From: Bacillota bacterium
GTDB lineage: Bacteria; Bacillota; Clostridia; Lachnospirales; Lachnospiraceae
Assembly: GCA_023416695.1 (NCBI GenBank)
Contig: JAEZGY010000103.1
Coordinates: 47,507 to 111,506 of the forward strand
Direction of reading: 5' to 3'
Length of the DNA: 64,000 nt
The notes under the pieces: generated by a model
Databases searched by the model: none
Told to the model about the DNA's origin: nothing
Seen by the model: the letters and a program-made list of their open reading frames with translations, nothing else
Shown: positions 9,351 through 18,240 of the stretch, piece by piece
How positions within the stretch are numbered: position 1 is the first letter of the stretch
Layout: every line of letters begins with the position of its first letter
Made by a program: the position numbers and the translations under genes

Positions 9351-9605
9351 ATGACAGGATTATTTGGAGATTTGTTTGATTTAAATCATGATGGAGAGTT
9401 AGATACATTTGAAAAGGCAGCAGAGTTTGCAACATTTGCAAGTATTATGGACGCCATGGAATCAGAAAAAGAATCAACAGGAATTGATGATGAAGATGGT
9501 TTACTTGAATTGAATGGGCTTGATCGTGATGAACTTGAATATATGGATGATGAAAGAAGAGAAGCGTTAGAGGATGCTGGATTAGATCCAGATGATTTTG
9601 ATTAA
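9351..9605 (+). CDS. Small acidic EF-hand-like protein
   Basis: An 84-residue, very acidic protein. The start ATG at 9351 is chosen because GGAGGAAGAG lies just upstream; an earlier in-frame start lacks this. Residues ~9-20 form a textbook EF-hand loop, DLNHDGELDTFE, with acidic or amide ligands at positions 1, 3, 5, 9 and 12 and Gly at 6. The C-terminal half is Asp/Glu-rich (DRDELEYMDDE, LDPDDFD). Small proteins of this type are frequent in Lachnospiraceae next to signalling genes. Function is unknown; calcium sensing is only suggested by the loop. The 200 bases between the PHP gene and this one hold no recognised element. Confidence 0.7.
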   Translation: MTGLFGDLFDLNHDGELDTFEKAAEFATFASIMDAMESEKESTGIDDEDGLLELNGLDRDELEYMDDERREALEDAGLDPDDFD

Positions 9606-9742
9606 TTCTTAAGAAGAAATCATAATAGGCGAGATGTACTTTACGTTTTCGGGATGCAATCAGTACTTTGGATAAGAATTCGTGGAAAGGAAATTAATGT
9701 TAATCGTGCAGTTATATAAGTATACTATTATGAATTTAAGTA

Positions 9743-9787
9743 AAAATCAAACTGCATCTCGGTTGTAAATCACTTTTGTTTGATTTT
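9743..9787. repeat. Inverted repeat in the 9.6-9.9 kb gap
   Basis: AAAATCAAAC (9743-9752) and GTTTGATTTT (9778-9787) are perfect complements around a 25-base spacer. It could terminate the EF-hand gene or act as a regulatory site; only four T end the right arm. Confidence 0.45.
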
Positions 9788-9821
9788 AGTGTCATGTATT
9801 AGCGAAAATATTACTATATAA

Positions 9822-9850
9822 TTGAAAATATACACATTATTTGGTATAAT
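9822..9850 (+). promoter_or_regulatory. Sigma-A-type promoter for the SRA-domain gene
   Basis: TTGAAA (9822-9827), a 17-base spacer and TATAAT (9845-9850), with TGG directly before the -10 (extended -10). Predicted transcription start is near 9857, giving a ~70-base leader before the ATG at 9926. Confidence 0.75.
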
Positions 9851-9925
9851 ATAACTTTAATAAAGAAGACTTACTGGGATGAAATGAATATTATTCTTAT
9901 AGATAAAGTAAAGGAGCTGTTCTTT

Positions 9926-10621
9926 ATGGCGTTCAATCCAGGTTACAAAATAGGACAAGAATTAAAAAATGCGGATATCGTATCGACATTTGGGTGTGGA
10001 AATATGGGGGGGATGCGTAGGTCCCATGGTACGAATACTCTGGTTATTGTTTCGGATTATACAAAGGGAATTTACCATGACAAATGGATAGGTGGTATCC
10101 TTCATTATACTGGAATGGGTAAGAATGGAGATCAAGATATAAAGTGGGCACAAAATGCCACGTTAGCTAATTGCGGCTATAACGGTGTGGATGTTCATTT
10201 GTTTGAGGTAATGGATTCTGGCGTTTATGTTTATTGTGGAAGAATTGAGCTAGTTGGAAAACCATACACTGAAGTTCAGCCTGGAGAAAATGGTATTAAT
10301 AGAAAAGTTTGGATGTTTCCTGTAAGGCCCGTACCAGATAATAACGTAATAAAGCCAAGCATGTTTGTTTTTGAAGATATGGCCGACTATAAAGCTAGAG
10401 GAAAAAATGTTGATAAAGAATATGCTCTTTTGATGGAAGAGAATAAACAAAAGAGGAGTGGTGGCAAGAAGATTGATAAGCGCATCATACATAGAATTTA
10501 TGGAACTGGTACTGTATTAAAAATAGTTGATGGCCTGATAAATGTTACTTTTGATGATGGAACCAAGAGAACTCTTGATGAACAGATTTGCGTAGATAAG
10601 GGCCTCATTGAATATATTTAA
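9926..10621 (+). CDS. ScoMcrA-type SRA (modified-DNA reader) domain protein without nuclease
   Basis: A 231-residue protein starting at 9926, where AAGGAG lies 9 bases upstream. Residues ~1-160 match the SRA-like domain of ScoMcrA-type restriction enzymes: PGYKIGQEL, then CGNMGGMRRS, TNTLVIVSDYTKG, the stretch from LHYTGMGKNGDQ to the Gln-Asn of AQNATL, and VHLFEV. This domain flips out and reads modified cytosines. Normally an HNH nuclease is attached; here the protein instead ends with a ~50-residue beta-rich tail (GTGTVLKIVDG, then VTFDDGTKRTL) resembling the small Tudor/CarD-like tails of DNA-binding proteins. It may be an orphan sensor or the remnant of a larger enzyme. An EVE-like remnant follows at once. 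Confidence 0.75.
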   Translation: MAFNPGYKIGQELKNADIVSTFGCGNMGGMRRSHGTNTLVIVSDYTKGIYHDKWIGGILHYTGMGKNGDQDIKWAQNATLANCGYNGVDVHLFEVMDSGVYVYCGRIELVGKPYTEVQPGENGINRKVWMFPVRPVPDNNVIKPSMFVFEDMADYKARGKNVDKEYALLMEENKQKRSGGKKIDKRIIHRIYGTGTVLKIVDGLINVTFDDGTKRTLDEQICVDKGLIEYI

Positions 10622-10650
10622 TTGAGTTTGTGATAATAGAGGAGAAGTAT

Positions 10651-10958
10651 ATGGAATATGAATAAGGAAAATTTAAAGAAGTATATCTAGGATTGCCCAA
10701 ATTAAAATGCACCTGTAACGGAATGGATTATTTCAGGAAATCCTAAAGTGTATGATGTTATTGTTCCTTTTATGAGCTAGGAATTGTAGATTGGTGACAG
10801 AGCGAATGCAGTTGTTAAAGAAATTTCGACTATAGATGACAGTAAGTTTTAATGTATCTGGCGAATTTAATGGTTCAAATGGTAGATATATGGAACTTGA
10901 AATGATTGATAAGTTTGGTACAAATCTGTTGGTTAAACGAAAGGACGTGATGAAATAG
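10651..10958 (+). pseudogene. Decayed EVE-like (modified-DNA reader) gene
   Basis: A good ribosome site (GAGGAG) precedes ATG 10651, but that frame stops after four codons. The neighbouring frame from ATG 10658 reads NKENLKKYI then TAG. Further on, VTEWIISGNPKVYDVI, then ELGIVDW, then GDRANAVVKEIS, and FNVSGEF up to IDKFGTNLL can be read in alternating frames with stops between. In order they match an EVE/PUA-like domain (WII.CNPK.YDVI..F.EL...DW.QS....GD..Y.YV). At least two frameshifts and three stops are present, so the gene is dead. Confidence 0.6.
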
Positions 10959-11836
10959 CTCAGAAAAAAAGAAAATCTTCTGACGACACTGTTACATTCA
11001 AGGCAAATGTTACACTAAAAACAGATGAATATAAAAAATATAAGTCTGGCAAAACTAAATCGAAAAATGGACTTAGAGGCGAGAATGGGAAGCTAAGCTC
11101 TATACCTGATTTTGAAGAAATTGAAGATGATACATATTATCCTGTACATGGAGGAGAATATGATATACAGGAATACAAAGAAAGGAAAGTTCAGCTATCA
11201 CCGGAAGCTCAAGCAGCATGTGAGGCAATAGGAAATATAATAGCAGAAGTACTCATCAAATTAGGTGAGAGAGCTTTTGAAGCAGCAAAACCATATGTTA
11301 AAAATTTGTGGCAGAATAAAGTTGTCCCAGGGGCTAAAAGACTTTTTAATAAGGTTACAACAAAAGATAAAACATCTTTACATAGTAAAAATGAAAAAGG
11401 AACTGATACTACTGGTTTAGTAAGTAAAACAGATATTGCAGTTCAAAATATGAATGCATTAAATTCTTTATCAGGAAACATTGAGGTTATGTACGATGAG
11501 TACTTAAGGAATATGACCAGTGAAGAAGCACAACAACATCTTATAAATATTGTTGTATTAACAGCAAGATTGGCATATGAGATAAAAGAGTTATCCAGAG
11601 TGGTGATCATCAATAATGAGCGTTTATCTGGCCAGTATCAGGCGGATGTAGAAAGAATTACTCAACAGCGTGTTATGAAAAGTTTTAATAGCATACTTGA
11701 GAATAATCTAATGCTTTTGGATGAAGAATCCTCTGAGAAATTGTCTAATCTATTGGGGTACCAGGTGGTTGTTAATAGCAGCTTCATACCATTCGAAAGA
11801 ATGCAATTAAAAGATGCATTAGAAATTAGTGGTTAG
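10950..11836 (+). CDS. Unrecognised protein, start region frameshifted
   Basis: The reading frame is open from 10937 to 11836 but has no normal start until a TTG at 11306. AAAGGA at 10940-10945 followed by ATG at 10950 looks like the true start; ATG-AAA-TAG becomes ATG-AAA-ATA-GCT-CAG if one A is restored, joining the start to the long frame. So the gene probably lost one A after codon 2 and encoded ~296 residues. The N-terminal part is Lys/Ser-rich, the middle holds a helix AAKPYVKNLWQNKVVPGAK, and the C-terminal ~110 residues (NMTSEEAQQHL, TARLAYEIKELSRVV) are helical. There is no signal peptide. I do not recognise a family. Expression could still occur from the internal TTG. Confidence 0.5.
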
Positions 11837-11993
11837 ATAATAATTTCTTTGTAACGAAAACAAGGAATGAGTACATATAGGGTTACAGAGTTCAGAAGTT
11901 ATATCTGAGGATAGAAAAAATGCTTCATGGAAGAAGTGCTTAAAATTCTTGTAGTTTGATTTACGAAATAAATGATTTTAAAGGAGGAGAGTA

Positions 11994-13058
11994 ATGCCTA
12001 AATACTGTAGGGAGTGTATGGAAAATGAAAAAGAGTGTAGATGTAGTTATTTCAGCGGCATGGATATTGATTATTTAATATACCCTACTATTCGAGAACT
12101 GAGACGTAAGGGGTATAATACAGAATTTTGTTGTTCAGGTCATGAGTCTTCAGCATTACTTCAATTTTATATTTCTTTTTATGATGATATATTGGAAGAA
12201 ATATGTTCCGATTTTTTTGAATATGAGAACTATAAATATAATGGGAGGACCAAACTACGAAGGAATAAAATTAGACCGAAAAAAGAAATAGAGAATAAAT
12301 ATAATAAGTCAAATGAGAAAGAGAAAATAGATATACTACAGAAGATAAACAGAGATGCATATGTATGGGCAAGAGAACTTCCGTTAATAGTTGTTAATTC
12401 GAAAATCATAAATAAAGAATTTGATACTACATATTATGAAGCATATGTTGACAGAAAAAAAGACCCATGGTTACTTCTAGTAAAGCCGAATAGAGATAAT
12501 ATATATTATGTGAATTTGCTTTCTGAATTATCCGAAGGAAATAATAAATTTTCTGTTGCAATTTTAAATAGAAATTTAGAGGTTTTTATACAAAGAAGTA
12601 TAAGTCTACAAAATCAGGAGTGTTTGTTAAGGCTGACTTCTGATTATCCAGTAATTGTATATGGTGAAGATAAAAAGCTACAAGTTGAGACTATCAATTT
12701 TTATGGCCTAAATTGGTTGGTGATCATACCAGAAAAAGAAAAATATCTTCGGTTAGATAAGATTTCGCATGATAACTATATTAAAGAAAGTTCAATATCT
12801 TTCTTCATACATTATTTTAATAATTTGTGCAATGAAGGTATTCATTTCTGTAGCTTTGCGACCTCAAATCTAGTAATTATCTGTAGTGATGGTTACTCAT
12901 TTACATATAGCATAGAAGAAGAAACTTTAGTTATTATGGGAGATGTCGAAGAAGTAGAGAATACAGATCTATCCATTGTAGATGTTATTCAAAGAGAGAT
13001 ATTTGTGTTTTGTAACAACATCCTTTTAGTAAGGGAGGAAATAAAAAGTGATAGATGA
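11994..13058 (+). CDS. Unknown protein with N-terminal Cys motifs (CCSGH), partner of HEPN gene
   Basis: A 354-residue protein with ribosome site AAAGGAGGAG before the ATG. The N-terminus carries CRECMENEKECRC, a possible zinc knuckle, and then GYNTEFCCSGHE; the CCSGH motif after a KGY turn occurs in small phage-type domains (from memory) and may bind metal. The rest (~100-354) is charged and beta-rich with no motif I know. Its 3' end overlaps the HEPN gene by 11 bases, which indicates translational coupling. Such a layout is common for a toxin and its antitoxin or sensor. Function is not assigned. Confidence 0.6.
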   Translation: MPKYCRECMENEKECRCSYFSGMDIDYLIYPTIRELRRKGYNTEFCCSGHESSALLQFYISFYDDILEEICSDFFEYENYKYNGRTKLRRNKIRPKKEIENKYNKSNEKEKIDILQKINRDAYVWARELPLIVVNSKIINKEFDTTYYEAYVDRKKDPWLLLVKPNRDNIYYVNLLSELSEGNNKFSVAILNRNLEVFIQRSISLQNQECLLRLTSDYPVIVYGEDKKLQVETINFYGLNWLVIIPEKEKYLRLDKISHDNYIKESSISFFIHYFNNLCNEGIHFCSFATSNLVIICSDGYSFTYSIEEETLVIMGDVEEVENTDLSIVDVIQREIFVFCNNILLVREEIKSDR

Positions 13059-13560
13059 ATACCAATATGCATTAAAATGGGCTCATAGAGCTGAACGTGA
13101 AGAAGATCCATTTGATAAATTTGTTTATTGCTTTTTCGCACTGAATGCATTATATAGCAAGTATTATGAGACTAGTGAACGCAAAGCAATAGAGAAACTT
13201 TTTGATTCTTATTATAAAGATGCAAAATTTAAAAAAGCAATTGGAGATATTCTAAGAATGACAGAATTTCAATATTTTATTGTGCGAAGACCAATTAAAA
13301 ATTGTAGGTTTAGGAATAATAGTTCACAGGAAAGATATGTAGATACATCAATTGATCATGCTAAAATAAAGGAAAAGAGTTTATATAGGAGTAATAAAGC
13401 CATGCTTATGATATTATATCAGATACGATGTAATCTATTTCATGGGAATAAGGCATTTTATAACGAGGATGATCAAAAGATTATGAGCAACGCTTCCAGC
13501 TTACTATTGCAGTATGTAAAAGCGATGTTGGATGGAAATTATATTGGAGAAGTTATTTGA
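13048..13560 (+). CDS. HEPN (Apea-like) domain protein, candidate RNase effector
   Basis: A 170-residue, mostly helical protein starting with GTG at 13048, inside the end of the upstream gene, with GGGAGG about 10 bases before. The motif IRCNLFHGNK near residue 130 fits the R-x4-6-H catalytic signature of HEPN ribonucleases and closely resembles the Apea-like subgroup (I-R-x-N-L-F-H-G). HEPN proteins often act as RNases in abortive infection and toxin-antitoxin pairs. The overlapping CCSGH-motif gene is the likely regulator or sensor. Whether this copy is active cannot be told from sequence alone; both the Arg and the His are present. Confidence 0.7.
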   Translation: MIDEYQYALKWAHRAEREEDPFDKFVYCFFALNALYSKYYETSERKAIEKLFDSYYKDAKFKKAIGDILRMTEFQYFIVRRPIKNCRFRNNSSQERYVDTSIDHAKIKEKSLYRSNKAMLMILYQIRCNLFHGNKAFYNEDDQKIMSNASSLLLQYVKAMLDGNYIGEVI

Positions 13561-13638
13561 ATACGACTGATACAGGGATAGTTGTATCTATAAGCCTAGA
13601 ACTAGAGGAAAAAGAGAGGAAAATAAAATTCAATAAAG

Positions 13639-13830
13639 GGTTCATTTAATGCGTTTATTGAAGATGATAAATTAAATCCTGTGGTTACCGATAGTAGAAG
13701 CATGCTTGACTACTACAGAACAGACCCAGGCGGGAATGTCAAGATTACCAATATGATGGTGATGACTTGATTTTACCGGCTGGGTTTGTTATATGGAGGA
13801 GTATTCTTGAGCAAAGTAAGCCAATATCCT
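13639..13830 (+). pseudogene. Coding remnant between HEPN and PLD-helicase genes
   Basis: The 384-base gap 13561-13944 has no intact gene. From 13639 a frame reads SFNAFIEDDKLNPVV and later DYYRTDPGGNVKIT, then stops; the next frame continues YDGDDLILPAGFVIWRSI. This is the look of a real protein broken by a frameshift near 13755. The family is not recognised. Confidence 0.35.
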
Positions 13831-13944
13831 AGTACTATTTCTTCGTTAGGATGTATGATATAATTTAGAAAGAATGGTTTTGAGATGTTGAGATTGGAAA
13901 AGAGTTAGTTGAAAATATCCAGTCTATAGGAAGGAACAAAGTAT

Positions 13945-16719
13945 ATGCCAAATCAATTTTTGACAAATTATTCAGAGGTTACATTTCTAGAGAAAATAAA
14001 AGAGAATCTTAGACACTGCAATTCTTTTAGTTTTTCGGTCAGCTTTATAAAAAAGGCAGGCCTTGTTTTACTGAACAAAGATATTGAAGCTGCAGTGGAA
14101 AGAGGGGTAAAGGGACGATTAATAACTTCTACATATCAGAATTTTACTGACATTGAATCGCTGAAGTCGTTTTACACATTGATGGGAAGATGCCCTAACT
14201 TTGAGTGTCATCTTGATTTTGAAAGTTTTCATGATAGCGGATATTCTACATTGGGCTATCATTCGAAGGGATATTTGTTTGAATTTGATGATTATAGAGA
14301 ACTGGTAGTAGGTTCTTCCAATATTACCAGGTATGCCTTGCTTAAGAATGTTGAGTGGAATGTAGCCGTAGCAGACTCTTATGAGACTGGCGTATATGAT
14401 CAGGCAATGGAGGAGTTTCAGGATAAGTGGGATAATACATATCCACTTGATGCAGAAATAATTAATAAGTACTCCATAAGATTGAATTATGCCATTGAAA
14501 GATGGGATATGGATTATGATCTTTCTTCTTCAAAGATTAAGCCTAATTATATGCAGAAGAAAGCTCTTAAGGAGCTTAATAGATATCGAGCCGTTGGTGT
14601 TAATAGAGCACTTACCATTGCTTCTGCCGGTAGTGGTAAGACCTATTTAGCAGCATTTGATGCCCTTAATTTCAATCCTAAGAAATTATTATATATTGCT
14701 CATGAAGGTTCAATATTAAGGAAATCTCTGGAGACGTTTCAGGAAGTATTTAGAAGTAACGTGACATATGGATTGTATGGCGGAGGAGCAAGGGATCTAG
14801 ACGCGGATTTTCTTTTTGCCACCAATATCAGTATGTGCATTGCTATAGATTCTGACGTACAGATATTTGCGAGAGATGAGTTTGATTATGTGATTATCGA
14901 TGAATGTCATCATGCTACTGCTGAGACATACAAGAAGATCATTGCTTATTTCGAACCGGAATTCTTGTTGGGATTAACGGCTACGCCAGAGCGTTTAGAC
15001 AACCAGGACGTATTTGAACTGTTTGATTACAATGTTCCATATGAGTTGAGGCTTCGTGATGCTATTGCAAATGATTTGGTTGTTCCATTTAAGTATTATG
15101 GAATCAGGGATCAGCTGGTAGATTACGGACTTCCAAACAACCAGGAACGTAAAATGATTGCCCAGATGGCAAATGAGGACCATTGTGATTTTATATCTAC
15201 GCAAATAGAGAAACATAGACCACAGGGCAAGTTAAAGGCATTAGCTTTTTGCCGAAATGTGACTCATGCCAGAATGATGTGTGAAGCTCTGGGTGAGAGA
15301 TATAAGACTGCTTATTTAACTGGCCGTAATGACATTGGAGAACGAGTTAGAGCCTATAATGATTTGCAGGATGACACCTCAGAACTTGAGATTCTTTTTA
15401 CAGTGGATATTTTGAATGAAGGTGTTGATATACCTGGCGTAAATATGGTGCTGTTTTTGCGTCCTACTGAGTCTACAACTATCTTTATTCAGCAGCTTGG
15501 TCGAGGACTTCGTAAGTATACAAACAAGGAATATGTAACAGTTCTTGACTTTATTGGAAATAGCTATAAGAGGAGTGTCCAGATAGCATTTGCACTCGGC
15601 TCTTTGGCAGAGAACTTTGTCATGGAGAAGCGACTTATGGCAGCTCTTGTAAGGGATGATTTTACGGCGCTTGGTTTGGCGGAATATGGAGTAGAGATTC
15701 ATATTGATGATCTGAGCAAGGAAGAAATCCTTGAGTATATTGATAAAGAAAACTTTAATGCTATCAAATATTTGAAGCAAGATTATTTTAACTTCAAAAA
15801 GTATATTGGAGCAGAATTCTATCCTCATCATATGGATTATATAAATAACGACTGTGCGCCTGACTTGATTAGGTTCATGAGCGTGAAAACACAGGGTAGA
15901 AAGAATTGCTCTTATTACAATTTCCTTAGAGGAATTGAGGAAGAGAACCTTCCTGTTTTTACAGAAGAGCAAGTAAACTTTGCCAACTACTTGTCAGGGT
16001 TATTGCCACTAGTTTGGACATACGAGTATCAGATAATTACTTGCATTCTACATGATATTAATTCTATTAATGATATCAGGAAGGAACTTCAGGATAAGAT
16101 AAAAGACTTTAGGGAAGATGAATTCAAGCATGCAGTATCATTTCTTCAGTATACAGAAAAAACAGAGGAAAATATTGAGCTTCAGGTAGAACTTGATGAT
16201 CAATTTAGAGAGTATATTGAAGACTTGGTTAATTATGGTCTTACAAGATTTGTCGTAGATAACGGCGAAGAAACTGGCTTTAAGCTATGGAAAAATTATC
16301 GAATTGATCAGGTTCAGCTTAAGTTATTAAAGAATCCTGGAAGCAATCAGAAAGGTTCATATTACTATGATGATTTTGTGGTGATATTTGCTTCCTTAAA
16401 GAAGAATTTGGATGAGGCGGACAAGCTGAATTATAAAGATAAGTTCCTCGAAGCAAATGTGTTTCAATGGGAGTCTATGCATAGTTTACCAGAATCTGAT
16501 TATGAAAAACTGACACATAGTAGGTTTGTGTACCTGTTTATCAGAAAGGTGGATGCTGAGAATGGTATTGTTCTTCCATTCACATATGTGGGAACCGGGA
16601 CACTTCACAATCCTAGAAAAACAGATGGTGGCAACGGAACATATCTTTTTGATATTCAAATGGAGAATGAGATACCTGAGTATTTACAGTATGACTTTGG
16701 ATTAATGAAGGAGTTATAG
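13945..16719 (+). CDS. PLD-domain SF2 helicase with DUF3427 C-terminus
   Basis: A 924-residue defence-type protein. Residues ~1-190 form a phospholipase D-like nuclease domain with the HxK motif (YHSKGYLF) and SSNIT. Residues ~200-560 are an SF2 DEAD/DEAH helicase: SAGSGKT at ~226-232 (Walker A), DECHHA at ~319 (Walker B), LTATPER, and the motif VI region QQLGRGLRKY. The remainder matches DUF3427-type C-terminal regions. Full-length relatives are ~900-1000 residues, so it appears complete. Such proteins occur in phage-defence islands and probably unwind and nick foreign DNA (inference). Ribosome site AAGGAA precedes the ATG. Two small unrecognised genes follow, one broken. Confidence 0.85.
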   Translation: MPNQFLTNYSEVTFLEKIKENLRHCNSFSFSVSFIKKAGLVLLNKDIEAAVERGVKGRLITSTYQNFTDIESLKSFYTLMGRCPNFECHLDFESFHDSGYSTLGYHSKGYLFEFDDYRELVVGSSNITRYALLKNVEWNVAVADSYETGVYDQAMEEFQDKWDNTYPLDAEIINKYSIRLNYAIERWDMDYDLSSSKIKPNYMQKKALKELNRYRAVGVNRALTIASAGSGKTYLAAFDALNFNPKKLLYIAHEGSILRKSLETFQEVFRSNVTYGLYGGGARDLDADFLFATNISMCIAIDSDVQIFARDEFDYVIIDECHHATAETYKKIIAYFEPEFLLGLTATPERLDNQDVFELFDYNVPYELRLRDAIANDLVVPFKYYGIRDQLVDYGLPNNQERKMIAQMANEDHCDFISTQIEKHRPQGKLKALAFCRNVTHARMMCEALGERYKTAYLTGRNDIGERVRAYNDLQDDTSELEILFTVDILNEGVDIPGVNMVLFLRPTESTTIFIQQLGRGLRKYTNKEYVTVLDFIGNSYKRSVQIAFALGSLAENFVMEKRLMAALVRDDFTALGLAEYGVEIHIDDLSKEEILEYIDKENFNAIKYLKQDYFNFKKYIGAEFYPHHMDYINNDCAPDLIRFMSVKTQGRKNCSYYNFLRGIEEENLPVFTEEQVNFANYLSGLLPLVWTYEYQIITCILHDINSINDIRKELQDKIKDFREDEFKHAVSFLQYTEKTEENIELQVELDDQFREYIEDLVNYGLTRFVVDNGEETGFKLWKNYRIDQVQLKLLKNPGSNQKGSYYYDDFVVIFASLKKNLDEADKLNYKDKFLEANVFQWESMHSLPESDYEKLTHSRFVYLFIRKVDAENGIVLPFTYVGTGTLHNPRKTDGGNGTYLFDIQMENEIPEYLQYDFGLMKEL

Positions 16720-16720
16720 A

Positions 16721-17074
16721 GGCGGAAGTTGTATATCACCTACGAATAGATATTATATACAAGATAGAGTTGACTTGACATTATTTGAAATGAAACATTT
16801 TTATGATTCTTCTGAGTATGAAAATGATATTTTATATTGTAGTTATAATATGTGCGATACACATATGAAGGAATGGCTCGAACATTTTGTGAAATTTGAT
16901 ACATATCTTGAATTCTTTATGTTTGACAATTTTGTGGTTGAACAACTTGAGTAAAAATATCCTATCAGTATTATTGATGGAAAAGCAATTGAGATTCAAG
17001 AATATCAACCTGCTATTAATCAAGATTGGAAACGTGAGAATTTGGAGAAAATGCTGCCAAACTTAAATGAATGA
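16721..17074 (+). pseudogene. Small gene broken by a TAA codon, downstream of the helicase
   Basis: One frame reads from the end of the helicase gene through RYYIQDRVDLTLFEMKHF and FDNFVVEQLE to TAA at 16952-16954, and then continues with KYPISIIDGKAIEI and ends NLEKMLPNLNE before a TGA at 17072. Only one in-frame stop interrupts ~115 codons, so a CAA-to-TAA or AAA-to-TAA change is the simplest explanation. The family is not recognised. Confidence 0.5.
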
Positions 17075-17129
17075 TATTGCGACGTACATACAATATTGAG
17101 AAAGAAACGCATTGACTATTGGGGGATAC

Positions 17130-17945
17130 ATGGGTAAGGAAAAGAGTGAATTTTCTTGTATAGAAAACCTGCTTTCAAATAAAGGCGGGAAATATATGTC
17201 TAAAAAACTTAAAAAAATCCGGTGTGCAAATAGATTGATTGATTTTACAGAGAGCCCTGACTTTGCATTTGAGAATGAAGATGAGATTTTCGGAATCGAG
17301 CATTTTATAGTTGATTTATTATATAAGGACAATTGCGGAGTATTAAGATCTGGTAGCAGGCTATCTGAAGAAGCTTTATGGGACATATATGGTAGAAATC
17401 ATAAAGAACTAGAAGAAGGACAGTTTGATGCTAAGAAGGCAGGTAAAGAAATAGAAGGTACTGTACAAAAGATTATTGATTTGGTGGCGTCATTCGATTA
17501 TAAGCAATATATTTCTGAATTTGAAAGAATAGTTAATAAGCACGGAAGGAAAATTGAGCAATACTATTCAAATCTAAAGCATAAAGATAAAACAAAACTT
17601 TTTTTCTTGATAGAAGAGAGGGTTCCACAAATTGAACGATACAGTTCGATAATTAATTGCGTTGCCTATCGTAGGGATGGGGCTAGAGTTATGTATCCAA
17701 TTTATTGTCCTATTATTACAGAAGATATGCTAAAAGTAATTAAGCAATATATTGGATGTATTGAGGGTATAATTATCCAGGTGTATAAGATATCGGACTT
17801 AATGAATCACATGACTTCAATGATATATCTAGATGTGACAGATGAAGCTAATTTATATAAAAGTTTAAGAGAACAAAAAGTGGATGTTTTCAATGGATTT
17901 GAGATTAACGCACCGGGTTTTCAATTTACGTTAGAAATAGAATAA
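17130..17945 (+). CDS. Unrecognised 271-residue cytoplasmic protein
   Basis: The ATG at 17130 follows GGGGG by four bases; an in-frame TTG at 17112 and an ATG at 17196 (preceded by AAAGGCGGG, arguably the better ribosome site) are alternatives. The protein is soluble, charged and mixed alpha/beta. Visible stretches are NRLIDFTESPDFAF and GIEHFIVDLL near the start, which resemble the opening of small nuclease-like proteins where Glu/Asp residues follow a D-F pattern, and VAYRRDGARVMYPIYCP later. I cannot assign a family. It lies in the defence island behind the PLD-helicase and ends in a hairpin terminator. Confidence 0.55.
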   Translation: MGKEKSEFSCIENLLSNKGGKYMSKKLKKIRCANRLIDFTESPDFAFENEDEIFGIEHFIVDLLYKDNCGVLRSGSRLSEEALWDIYGRNHKELEEGQFDAKKAGKEIEGTVQKIIDLVASFDYKQYISEFERIVNKHGRKIEQYYSNLKHKDKTKLFFLIEERVPQIERYSSIINCVAYRRDGARVMYPIYCPIITEDMLKVIKQYIGCIEGIIIQVYKISDLMNHMTSMIYLDVTDEANLYKSLREQKVDVFNGFEINAPGFQFTLEIE

Positions 17946-17969
17946 GCAAGGCAGTAATGTAAAATATAA

Positions 17970-18007
17970 GAAGCTTGATAGAAGATATCTATCCTGCTTC
18001 TTTTTTG
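17970..18007 (+). terminator. Rho-independent terminator
   Basis: GAAGCTTGATAG pairs with CTATCCTGCTTC except for a 2x2 internal mismatch, followed by TTTTTT. Confidence 0.75.
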
Positions 18008-18216
18008 TTCAATTCACCTGCTGAAACGTACCAACCTCTCTTGATCTGCTTCTCCTCGGCAGCACTGGTTGGAATCCCAGCATATTTTCTGCTACGGTCA
18101 TACATATAATTGCTAATTTCTGTTAGTAAAGAATCATATGCATTAACTCTATCTGCTATAGTTCCTACGCCATGCCTGCTATAGTCTCCAATTATAGTAC
18201 CATTTTTTACTTTCAC
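17989..18216 (-). pseudogene. Possible 3' fragment of a gene on the minus strand
   Basis: The minus strand codes for 75 residues with protein-like composition (DYSRHGVGTIADRVNAYDS, later KYAGIPTSAAEEKQIKRG) and the frame is open a little further upstream as DSGKVTNVKVKNG. No ribosome site is seen and its end overlaps the terminator of the plus-strand gene. I read it as a 5'-truncated remnant of an unknown gene; it may also be spurious. Confidence 0.3.
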
Positions 18217-18240
18217 ATTTGTTACCTTACCACTATCTTA

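Noticed and set aside
15379..15972. 197-codon ORF on the minus strand inside the PLD-helicase gene
   Set aside because: It is a shadow of a clearly conserved helicase; its translation is rich in Ile/Phe/Cys and Lys without any motif.
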